Assembly (NCBI GenBank): GCA_041391425.1
Contig: JAWKNZ010000008.1
Location: 177,269 to 241,268, forward strand
DNA from: JAWKNZ01 sp041391425
GTDB taxonomy: Bacteria > Bdellovibrionota_B > Oligoflexia > Oligoflexales > JAWKNZ01
Length of the DNA stretch: 64,000 bases
Direction: 5' to 3'
Notes under the pieces: generated by a model
Seen by the model: the letters and a program-made list of their open reading frames with translations, nothing else
Told to the model about the DNA's origin: nothing
Databases searched by the model: none
In this document: piece after piece, positions 44,950-53,206 of the stretch
Numbering within the stretch: position 1 is the stretch's first letter
Layout of the letters: each line of letters opens with the position of its first letter
Program-made: the position numbers and the translations under genes

Positions 44950-46054
44950 ATGCAGCTTACTCATATCTTTTTATCAATCACCCTAATATTACAAAGTTGT
45001 AATACATGGAAGCGTTCTAATGACTCATCAAAATCCACCTGGGATCCTGATAAGTACAACGACAGCAGGCCAAGGATAGTTGACAAACCAGAATCAATCA
45101 ACCGAGGCAAGGAAGAAGAACTTAAAGGAGCGCCTTACCTATTTCACCTTGCATCCCCAAAAGGCCTGACACTCTTCAGCTCTATGCTAAATTGGTCTTA
45201 TGATCAAGTAAAATGGCCTGATTACACGATAAAAACCACTTGTGCTTTCAATACATCGCGAGTATTTCGTGATGCAGGCTTAGCTCATTATAATAGCCTA
45301 GCAGTGGCTGGCCTCTTAGATATCTTTAAAAAAAATAACAGCTCCATTTTTGCAATAAGCAATGATCACAAAGGTCGACCGTTTAAACAAATCCAAAACC
45401 ATAGATAAACTTAATAAGATATATGGAGGGCATATTCCGGTAGGTACCGCTGTCGCAGGATGTTTATATTCTAATTGTTGGTCTGGAGCTTCTGGCGAGC
45501 GCCACGTTGGTTTATTGGGAGATACAATTTGGTACACTCCGCATGGAGAAACAGAACCCAAAGAGACTCTACTCGTCTACCATAACAACTGGTTACGCCC
45601 AGAAAATAAAGCAATGGGCGAAAGTGTTGATAAAGCAATAAAGGAAGACTTGTGGAACAATCACCCAGTGGGCGACATGTTAATTAGCAAGCAGTATTAT
45701 ATAAATAAAGCATTTAATAAAGAAGATAGGCGCCAATGGATGCCAACGAGATGGCTATACATCAAACGTGATTCCGACGGAAAAATTTTAGATATTGAAA
45801 GTGCAACACCACAAATAGACGACTTAGATCCTTTTAATTATTTTGTCTATCTTGTCATTCCCAAAGAAATTGAAAATGAAATCAAAAATGATCTTGGTAT
45901 CTCTCGAATACAAAAATCATCAAGCGACGTTGTTACAACAGAAGCGTTTACGAAAAACACCGCACTAAGCCTAAGGGAATCGAGGTTCAACCTACAATCA
46001 GATGACTGGCCTGAAATCAATGCAGTTTTAGAGAAGATAGAAGATCGAAAATAA
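44950..46054 (+). pseudogene. Lipoprotein with NlpC/P60- or CHAP-like features, frameshifted
   Basis: The first frame reads a lipoprotein signal (IFLSITLILQSC, acceptor Cys at 17) and a catalytic-Cys-like segment TTCAFNTSRVFRDAGLAHYN, and stops at 45408. A second frame from about 45362 continues LNKIYGGHIPVGTAVAGCLY and SGASGERHVGLLGDTIWY, where the His and the strands around it fit a cysteine amidase fold. One extra base (or two missing) near 45370 joins them. Cell-wall hydrolysis is suggested only by this Cys-then-His order. The joined frame ends at TAA 46052. Confidence 0.5.
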
Positions 46055-46918
46055 TTTACTTATGACGAATTTTCAGATGAAATATTTAATGTTGGAGTAA
46101 AAACTGCTAGCACGATAACACCAGACAAAGACAGGCAAGCCGTATTAGCCAGTGTCACTGCATTTTTACTGACAGGAGGATTAGCAGCTAAACTTACCGA
46201 AGGATTATTAACCTTAATCGTACGGCGAGCTGCCTTGGGCTCAAGATTTTTTCGTATCTCAAGGGTAATATTACATAGGAAAAAAATTATATTTAAAGAA
46301 GCAATAACAATGGCGTTTCATATACCAATTATTGCCACGACTAAATGGTCTCTTTATAACAGCACTGGTGTCAATCCAGTAGGTTTTTGGCAGTCCATGT
46401 GGGATACTACTCTCTTTTATCTAAAGTATGTCCCAGCAGGCCTTACTGTTCAGATCATGGGCAAAAAGACGCTTAGCTTAGCTTTAAAAGTATCACCAAA
46501 TAAGGTGGCATCCATGCGAACTTCAAGTCAGGCAGTGAGTAAAAATATGAATGCATTTGCATCACAAGGAAAAATACAGGCCACCTTCGTGCACGGCACA
46601 AAAGGGACAACGGAAGTCTTACGCTCATCCGTAACCTATCTACCATATTCCGTCTATGCCAGTGTTGAAGACGCGGTGGTGAATGGAATTAATATAAATA
46701 ATTTCACTCCTAGCGGCATGATAACTAATGCTACTGACGCCTACATAAGTGGGGCGGATTGGGGCCTAACCTATTTTGTCCTTGCCAGCTTTAAAAGAAA
46801 ATTTGCCATGAGCCTTACCAATCCAGCAAGTAGACAACTACGCGGCGAAGATGGGGCTGACGGCGGTGCCGATGGGGGGGCTGACGGCGGTGCCGATGGA
46901 GGAGACAACGGCAGTTAA
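46055..46918 (+). pseudogene. Membrane-rich continuation after the in-frame stop, no clear start
   Basis: Directly after the TAA at 46052-46054 the same frame stays open for 287 codons and looks coding: FTYDEFSDEIFNVGVKT, then hydrophobic stretches (VLASVTAFLLTGGLAAKL, ITMAFHIPIIATTKWS, YVPAGLTVQIM) and a late domain, ending in Asp/Gly/Ala repeats. The first usable start is TTG at 46235, which would discard coding-looking sequence. Either it was fused to the upstream protein before a stop mutation or its true start lies hidden by another indel. No family is recognised. Confidence 0.4.
46853..46900 (+). repeat. Tandem 24-bp repeat coding for GADGGADG
   Basis: Two adjacent 24-base copies (GGGGCTGACGGCGGTGCC then GATGGG or GATGGA) at the 3' end of the coding stretch, much richer in G and C than its surroundings. 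Copy number could vary by slippage and change the Asp/Gly-rich tail. Confidence 0.8.
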
Positions 46919-47117
46919 AAACTCTCCCGAACTAACACATCATACTATAAAACCTTCAATAAAATATAAAATTTAAATAAAAAAATTAAAACATTTATTA
47001 ATTTTATAAAAGAGCCAAATTGACTTATTGTCAATAATGATTTTTTCTGGTTTTATAATTAACATCACTAATTCAAAAAGTGAAAGTTCAATACTTCTAA
47101 AATTTTTGGGGGAAATC

Positions 47118-47546
47118 ATGAATATCAGAAATACCTTAGTTTCAATACTGTTTATAGGCTCGCTTCTTAGCGGCACTTCTGCAATGGCAGAGCACGAACG
47201 CTGTAATGTCAACCGGATTAAAAGACTTTCTCAAGATCTTTATTATGCATCAAATGATTTCGCAGATGCAGTTCGCTACGAGCGAGGCTACGACCGTTTG
47301 TATCAAGATATATTAGATCTTGCTCTTGATTTCAACTATTTCAATCGTAGTATAGACCGCAGAAGCAGCTGCTATGATATTCGCAGTGATTGGGATGTCA
47401 TCAATCAGCGTGCATTAAATTTCAAACGCCGTTGGTTCCGCATTCATGATAGAATTGGCAATAGAAGGATGGAAAGAGAGTTTGATTATGTAGGAAATAT
47501 ATATGATACACTTTCAAGAGAAGTATACTATGGTGGACGTCGTTAA
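47118..47546 (+). CDS. Small secreted basic protein
   Basis: A 142-residue exported protein: signal peptide LVSILFIGSLLSGTSAMA, cleaved before EHERCN. The mature part is rich in Arg, Tyr and Asp (YDRLYQDILDLALDFNYFNR, WFRIHDRIGNRRMERE) with two Cys that may form a disulfide. No family is recognised. The start at 47118 has GGGGGA before it, unlike the upstream ATG at 47028. A strong terminator follows 34 bases after the stop. Confidence 0.75.
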   Translation: MNIRNTLVSILFIGSLLSGTSAMAEHERCNVNRIKRLSQDLYYASNDFADAVRYERGYDRLYQDILDLALDFNYFNRSIDRRSSCYDIRSDWDVINQRALNFKRRWFRIHDRIGNRRMEREFDYVGNIYDTLSREVYYGGRR

Positions 47547-47579
47547 ATTTTCGATCGTTTATTGAATTATATTATTAAT

Positions 47580-47624
47580 ATTCCTGTAACTGTTTCAGAT
47601 CACTCTAGGACCGGTTACAGGAAT
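47580..47624 (+). terminator. Rho-independent terminator
   Basis: ATTCCTGTAAC (47580-47590) pairs with GTTACAGGAAT (47614-47624) over 11 bases and is followed by TTTTTATTTTG. It ends the small secreted protein gene and lies four bases past the stop of the converging lipoprotein gene, so it may serve both. Confidence 0.85.
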
Positions 47625-47627
47625 TTT

Positions 47628-48605
47628 TTATTTTGTTTGTCGAATCTTATCAAATTGCCAACAACTATCTTTTAACTCACTTTTAGCTACCACTTCATCA
47701 ACTACAATATCATGTGTATACTTATTCGGATTATTAAACTCGCTCATCATAGGCAAATGGTGCCCAAAGTCACTAAACTTAAACTGATAAGTCTGAGCAT
47801 TCGCAAATAAATATTTATAAAACTGGTAGCCGGCCTCATTAGCTTCAGAATCAGCATAAGAGACTACCCCTGTAGCCCAGCTACCATAATATCCAAAACG
47901 AAAATGCCCCAAGATAGTTGGAGGCAACCATTTAGCGACAATATCATAATATTTGCTCCATTTTTCCTTAAAGAGCATCGAATTTCCTTCCATATATTGT
48001 CCAAATTCACACCTGTTTCGCAAAGAAGTTAGCTGCGCATCCCAATACCAAAACCCTTGCATAAAAAAATGACCAATTTTATCAATTCCCATTAAAGTAC
48101 CGCCAACATTGATAACGGGAGCAATACTATGCTCAGCTCCGCTTTTAGTCCAGTAAGTAGGAACTTTTCCAGTTCCGAATTCAATGTCGTTCTTTCCATA
48201 TTTAGAATCTATAAATGAAATCCACAAAATTTCGTTACGCTTTTCATCAAGGTTCTTCTCTAGCCAAGTCTCAATACGTGTTTTCAAAGAAACTTCTTTA
48301 CCAAGTACTTTAATGCCGCTACCAGAAACATTAGAAGCAATTTCCTCATATACGAGTCCTAAAAATTTCTTCTTGTCATCATCACTCCATTTCGATTTTG
48401 CAAATACGTCTGTTCTTAATTTGGCTAAATTTTCATTTATAAAAGCTTCGATTTTTGCAGACACATCAATTAACTTATCAGTCGATGCGTTTGGAGTATC
48501 ATCAGTCTCAGAATGAAGCTTAGATTTTTCTATACTATTATACCTCAAGCTATTACAACCCAAAAAACATTCATAAATTAATATAATAATAGCAAGAATC
48601 TTCAT
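47628..48605 (-). CDS. Lipoprotein with DKxxHFF and ATGVxSxAD motifs (operon gene 5)
   Basis: A 325-residue lipoprotein (signal ILAIIILIYECFLGC, acceptor Cys at 17). Residues 173-181 read GIDKIGHFF and residues 239-258 include YYGSWATGVVSYADSEANEAG. The same pair of motifs occurs in the first gene of the operon (53207-54901), so the two are related. DK-x-x-HF is also reminiscent of the DUF2279 group, but this is weak. The Asp, Lys and His could form an active or metal site; this is inference. It is the last of five same-strand genes, three bases after gene 4. Confidence 0.7.
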   Translation of the reverse strand: MKILAIIILIYECFLGCNSLRYNSIEKSKLHSETDDTPNASTDKLIDVSAKIEAFINENLAKLRTDVFAKSKWSDDDKKKFLGLVYEEIASNVSGSGIKVLGKEVSLKTRIETWLEKNLDEKRNEILWISFIDSKYGKNDIEFGTGKVPTYWTKSGAEHSIAPVINVGGTLMGIDKIGHFFMQGFWYWDAQLTSLRNRCEFGQYMEGNSMLFKEKWSKYYDIVAKWLPPTILGHFRFGYYGSWATGVVSYADSEANEAGYQFYKYLFANAQTYQFKFSDFGHHLPMMSEFNNPNKYTHDIVVDEVVAKSELKDSCWQFDKIRQTK

Positions 48606-48608
48606 ATT

Positions 48609-50321
48609 CTAGTTTTCCAATAAGTCTGATGCAATTTGCCTTGCAAAAGCACGCATAAGCATAACCCTAGGAAAAGGATTACCAAAGCCACTAGCTTCCT
48701 CTTGAACAGTTTCCAATGCCAACGCCCAATGATGCGTCCCCAACACTCCCAAAAATCGAGTATCCATATACGGTTGTTTATTATTTAATAATGATATTAG
48801 CTTTGGCCAAAACATAGATTTATGCACGGTTACTTGACTATCATTTAAATAAAATCCGGTTGCCTCAACAATATCCTGATAACCACTTAATAATGTTTTA
48901 TAATCACGACTTTCAGGATAATAACTTAGTGAATTAGATGCATCTTTCTTCATAGGAGAAGTATTAGGATCAGCCATAGTGGCAACAATTGAATAATACC
49001 TTATATTATGCGTCGGAAGGATATGACTTTTCCACCATTCCAACCTTTTATCGGTTCGCAGCTCTTCAGCCGCTTGCAATACTTTTTCACATAATACCTT
49101 TATTTTACGAATATTTTGAGAATATCGTCCTTTAATCACACCTGACAACCCTAAATTTGCAATCGCTTTTTGAACTATGCTTAAGATTTGAAAAGGATTT
49201 GAATCAAAGATAGAACCACTATCATCGAAAGATTTATCATTATCATCGGTCGAACCCGCAACTTTTAAAAATTTAGCAAGTTCGACAGTGTTTTTACCAA
49301 TGGTAATCGCATTATCTTTCTGAGCTTTGAGCTTCGAAAAACCCGATAGTTTCGATATAGGAATAAGTTCTTTTAAATTTTTCTTTAATTTTTCTAACGC
49401 TTTCACTTGCTCATTTTGTTTAGTTCCTTTGATCAATGCTTGATCCGCAAGATCAGAGCCAAAAACCACCCCACCAAGAGTAACAACCCCTCTTACATTT
49501 TCAGCCCAAGATTTTTCTTTTATTTTCGTCATAATTTCCAAAGCGACAGCAGCCCCTCTTGAATATCCAACAAAAACAATATTATCGGGAATACCCATGA
49601 TATTAAAAAATTTCGTTAATCTCCTAATATAAATATCAGCAACCTCAGAATTTAGCCCTAATGATTCTAAACTCCACTCAGGCATACCAAGGCCGATAAG
49701 TTGGAATTCTGTCTTTCGTGAAAAAGAATTTTCGAAACTTGTAGCAAAAACAAGCTTATCTAATGGTAAATCTACTTCCTTTTCTAGGCTTAATTGAAAA
49801 TGTCGATCACCAACATCAGAAGGATTTGCTTTCTTAAGTGCATCCTTAAATTGCATGCTATATACTGAATCTTGAAGAGAGAACAGCTCCTGCATAGGGC
49901 GAGTAGATATAAACTCCCCAAATACACCTGGCACTAGGACAAAGGTGATCGGCTTTCTATATATAGCATCACCTTCAGAAAATTCTTTTCCTATCTTATT
50001 TTTCTTTCCTTCTTCATAAAGCATATATGGTCGAAAATCCTTGTATTTTTTAGAAAGACCTTCCAAAAAGTCCTTAGAAGAATTAACATCAGGAGGAATC
50101 AACATATCACGAATAGGTTCATATAAAACCAAGGCCTTATCTTCAAATGGAACATTTTCATTAAACAATCTAAAAAAATGATATTTAAATTTTTCGAGTG
50201 TTGAAGTAACACTTTTTGTATCAATCGAACTTGTATTGCTCACCTTATTTGATTTATCTACAGAAGATTGGCAACCCAACAACAATTGAATAAATAGTAA
50301 TTGTGACCACAAAATTTTCAC
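48609..50321 (-). CDS. Lipase-like alpha/beta-hydrolase lipoprotein (operon gene 4)
   Basis: A 570-residue lipoprotein (signal ILWSQLLFIQLLLGC, acceptor Cys at 17). The fold is indicated by FVLVPGVFGEF (about 127-137, oxyanion region), the nucleophile elbow VGYSRGAAVALEIM with S254, and a late His in LGTHHWALALE (H530/H531); Asp494 in NDSQVTVH is a candidate acid. Esterase or lipase activity at the envelope is inferred. Its start overlaps the gene 3 stop by ATGA. No named subfamily is recognised, and the 170-residue insert between elbow and acid is unusually long. Confidence 0.72.
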   Translation of the reverse strand: MKILWSQLLFIQLLLGCQSSVDKSNKVSNTSSIDTKSVTSTLEKFKYHFFRLFNENVPFEDKALVLYEPIRDMLIPPDVNSSKDFLEGLSKKYKDFRPYMLYEEGKKNKIGKEFSEGDAIYRKPITFVLVPGVFGEFISTRPMQELFSLQDSVYSMQFKDALKKANPSDVGDRHFQLSLEKEVDLPLDKLVFATSFENSFSRKTEFQLIGLGMPEWSLESLGLNSEVADIYIRRLTKFFNIMGIPDNIVFVGYSRGAAVALEIMTKIKEKSWAENVRGVVTLGGVVFGSDLADQALIKGTKQNEQVKALEKLKKNLKELIPISKLSGFSKLKAQKDNAITIGKNTVELAKFLKVAGSTDDNDKSFDDSGSIFDSNPFQILSIVQKAIANLGLSGVIKGRYSQNIRKIKVLCEKVLQAAEELRTDKRLEWWKSHILPTHNIRYYSIVATMADPNTSPMKKDASNSLSYYPESRDYKTLLSGYQDIVEATGFYLNDSQVTVHKSMFWPKLISLLNNKQPYMDTRFLGVLGTHHWALALETVQEEASGFGNPFPRVMLMRAFARQIASDLLEN

Positions 50322-51736
50322 AGCATAGCTCCTAACAATTGATCAATAATGCTTTTGGTTTGCAAATTAACTCTTTCATTTGGTCCATCAATCTTTCCAA
50401 AAAGACTTTTATCTAGCTTATAGGAAGCCTTTGAGTTAACTAATTTTTTAAATATATCCAAGCCCCAACGCTCCTCTTTCGTGACATCCAAAAAAGAGCT
50501 AGTACCTATAACCGGGACACGAAAATTTACAATAAGAGGAACCTGACTTTTACTTTCTATAAGTGTTGGCTTGTCAAATTCACTTATATCAAAGCTTAAA
50601 TCATTCAACATCACATAGAGATTGGTATATTTATTAATCCATTCCACAAAGCTCTGTTTTACCCCTAGCGAAGGATCTGTAAAATCTGTGCTAGGCCATC
50701 TAATTTTAGCCACAACAGTTGGAGCTGATCTCAAAATATGGATAGGCTTTTCATCATAAGCTAAATCACATGTTTTTTGGCAAACGAAGATGCTATCAAC
50801 ATCTCCTCTCAAAGCCCGACCAAACTTAATGGTGAAGGTTGGCCTTATCTGTTCCTTTTCAAGGATAGTCGTATACCTTCGAAAAATAGAAAGGCGAACT
50901 ACTGCGGGGGCATTCACTGTTTGGGGGGGAGTCCATTCTAAATGCTTAGCCAATAGCACATCAGCAGATTCTGGAGGCAATAATTCTATTTGCAAATCTT
51001 TTGGTTTAAAAGCACTACTAAATTCATAGTATAACGATCCACGTGTAATCCGCAGATAAAACGTTGACAATATGGGAATAAATTTATTTGGTTTAAGCTT
51101 AGCAAAATACCGATACGCATCAATCGACTTATCGCGAATAGACGCGGCACCTCCAGACAAATCTTCAGCTCTTACAACAGGGATACTAAATGCCCATCTT
51201 AGCATTTCACTCTTAGTATTAGAAGAATTATCAAATAAATTTTTCTGAACCAATGGCCAAAATAAATTTACAACATCAACACCTGGAAAATTAGCGCTTT
51301 GAGTTCCCAGATCTTGCCGTCTATTTGTCCAAGCTAAATGAAATTTCAAATTAAACCAATCACTCGAAACTAAAGCCTTTAATGAATCTCCTAGCTCTTG
51401 CTTTATTTTACTTTCAAGCTCACGATCTATCTCTTTAAAAATTGTCGCCACGTCACTTACAGGTTTATTCATCTCTCCAATTTTTTCTTCCTGCAACCCA
51501 GTGCCATAAATATTCCTCGCTAAATTTTTTAAAATAACCTTACGAACCGAGTCGAGGTAAAGCTTGACAACTTTATTTTGTAAAGATGGATCGATATTCC
51601 CATCAGATTCAGTGATAACCACAGGTTGATATTCGAAATCAAAAACAGACATTCCAAAGCAAATATTTGTGACAGAGCTATAAAAAGATAAAAGTATTAT
51701 CGAAAATTTAAAACATATGTCAAAATACATCTTCAT
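50318..51736 (-). CDS. Secreted protein of unknown family (operon gene 3)
   Basis: A 472-residue exported protein with a long hydrophobic start (FDICFKFSIILLSFYSSVTNICFG) that may be a signal peptide or anchor; no lipobox with a following Cys is clear. The remainder mixes helices (FKEIDRELESKIKQELGDSLKAL) and beta strands (LRITRGSLYYEFSS, PTFTIKFGRALRGD). Two Cys in FVCQKTCDL may pair. No family is recognised. Overlaps both neighbours by ATGA, so it is translated with them. Confidence 0.65.
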   Translation of the reverse strand: MKMYFDICFKFSIILLSFYSSVTNICFGMSVFDFEYQPVVITESDGNIDPSLQNKVVKLYLDSVRKVILKNLARNIYGTGLQEEKIGEMNKPVSDVATIFKEIDRELESKIKQELGDSLKALVSSDWFNLKFHLAWTNRRQDLGTQSANFPGVDVVNLFWPLVQKNLFDNSSNTKSEMLRWAFSIPVVRAEDLSGGAASIRDKSIDAYRYFAKLKPNKFIPILSTFYLRITRGSLYYEFSSAFKPKDLQIELLPPESADVLLAKHLEWTPPQTVNAPAVVRLSIFRRYTTILEKEQIRPTFTIKFGRALRGDVDSIFVCQKTCDLAYDEKPIHILRSAPTVVAKIRWPSTDFTDPSLGVKQSFVEWINKYTNLYVMLNDLSFDISEFDKPTLIESKSQVPLIVNFRVPVIGTSSFLDVTKEERWGLDIFKKLVNSKASYKLDKSLFGKIDGPNERVNLQTKSIIDQLLGAML

Positions 51737-53148
51737 TTACTTTCTAAATCCTCAACAACATAACTTAGAATTGCGTCTACTATATCTACATCCAAACTAT
51801 CTGAATCAGCATCCACGGCTTTAGAAAATCGAGAGGCAAAATGATCCAAAAGAAACAGACCGACCAATTTTGTCTTTAAACCTGTCGGAATAAATTGACG
51901 TGGAATAACACTATGTTGAATGGCGACAAAGGCGTTACTAAATGGGTAATCAATAAAGCTACGACTAAACAAAAGACTAATAAAGTTCTCAAAATTCAGG
52001 CTACTGCTAACAAAATCAACCTTTTGGTCCTTCTGTCCAATTTTTTCTACGACACTTAAGCGAGCAATATCTAGAATTGAAGCAAAATGGTATACGGGTA
52101 TATCTTTCCAACTGTTACTGTAAAAGTTACTAGCAAAGAATACTTCCTTTAAGTACTGCAAACGGCTACTAACGGAAAGTTGGCTAATACCTTGATTCAT
52201 GGCTTCAATTTCTGACTCTGATAATAAACTAATAAACTTACCTAACGTCGTTTCTTCGTTATTCAAATAAGATAAAGCAAGAAGAATCTGAGGCGGCAAT
52301 TTTTTAATATGCTCTTCTGCAATTCCTAATTTCTCGGCGAGAATTTTTCCGTAACTTTCAATCTGAGGGGAGATTCTATCTAAAGCAATATTTCCAACAA
52401 GGGGAGAGTTAATGGTAATGACACCAACAGTATTCTTCCGCAGCGCATCTGAACGTCTGAGGGAATCCAATATTATATTTCCACCGCGACCATACCCCCA
52501 GAAAAGATAGTTTCTCATATCAATTGTTCGAGTCATATCTTCTCGTCGAGAGATTTCTTCTAACATTTCTCCTGAGCAACGTTCAATTTGAGTAAAATCG
52601 TTACTACATTGCAACTGCCATAGATCCAAATTAAATCCTTGATCAACATACTCAAACCATTTCTGTATCGATGGATCCAATAAGTTGTTGTGATTTAAAA
52701 AATCTCCAAGATCTCCATAAGTTACTATAGTTAATGCTCTTTTAGAATCTCGTTTGTCATTCCAGTCCACTATAGCCTTTAACCCTGAATCCTCCTCATT
52801 GGAATTTTTTTTGATATTTATACAAGGCTGGCGATTCATATTAAGATTAAAAAAATTATCAACGATTGCATCATAGATAATTTCACTCTCTACAGTTGCA
52901 TGAATAGCTTCTGGCAAATTACCGTTACTTGGATAGGATAATAGGTGCGCTGTTTTTTCACATCCAATCCTAGAAGCCAAAATTTCATTAAACTTAGAGT
53001 CAACTGTATAAGAAAATTTCGTCAAGGAAATTTTTGGATTTGAAATATCAACTGAAGATGCAGAATTTAATTTAGAAGTATTTTTTTGCCAAAAGCGGCA
53101 GGAAGACGCCATGATCAACAAAAATATTAAAGCCAGAATACGACTCAT
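51733..53148 (-). CDS. Lipoprotein resembling an inactive alpha/beta-hydrolase (operon gene 2)
   Basis: A 471-residue lipoprotein (signal ILALIFLLIMASSC, acceptor Cys at 17). Its layout parallels gene 4: ALTIVTYGDLGDFL (about 138-151) and an elbow-like FWGYGRGGNIILDSLR, but the nucleophile position is Gly220 (GYGRG) where gene 4 has Ser. A later VGVITINSPLVGN strand also parallels gene 4 (RGVVTLGGVVFGS). It is probably a diverged relative without hydrolase chemistry, for example a partner or binding protein. Similarity is inferred by eye. Confidence 0.65.
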   Translation of the reverse strand: MSRILALIFLLIMASSCRFWQKNTSKLNSASSVDISNPKISLTKFSYTVDSKFNEILASRIGCEKTAHLLSYPSNGNLPEAIHATVESEIIYDAIVDNFFNLNMNRQPCINIKKNSNEEDSGLKAIVDWNDKRDSKRALTIVTYGDLGDFLNHNNLLDPSIQKWFEYVDQGFNLDLWQLQCSNDFTQIERCSGEMLEEISRREDMTRTIDMRNYLFWGYGRGGNIILDSLRRSDALRKNTVGVITINSPLVGNIALDRISPQIESYGKILAEKLGIAEEHIKKLPPQILLALSYLNNEETTLGKFISLLSESEIEAMNQGISQLSVSSRLQYLKEVFFASNFYSNSWKDIPVYHFASILDIARLSVVEKIGQKDQKVDFVSSSLNFENFISLLFSRSFIDYPFSNAFVAIQHSVIPRQFIPTGLKTKLVGLFLLDHFASRFSKAVDADSDSLDVDIVDAILSYVVEDLESK

Positions 53149-53206
53149 ATTATTCTCATATTAAGACTTTCAAAATCAGACAAGATAATTTGGACCAAGC
53201 CTGACA

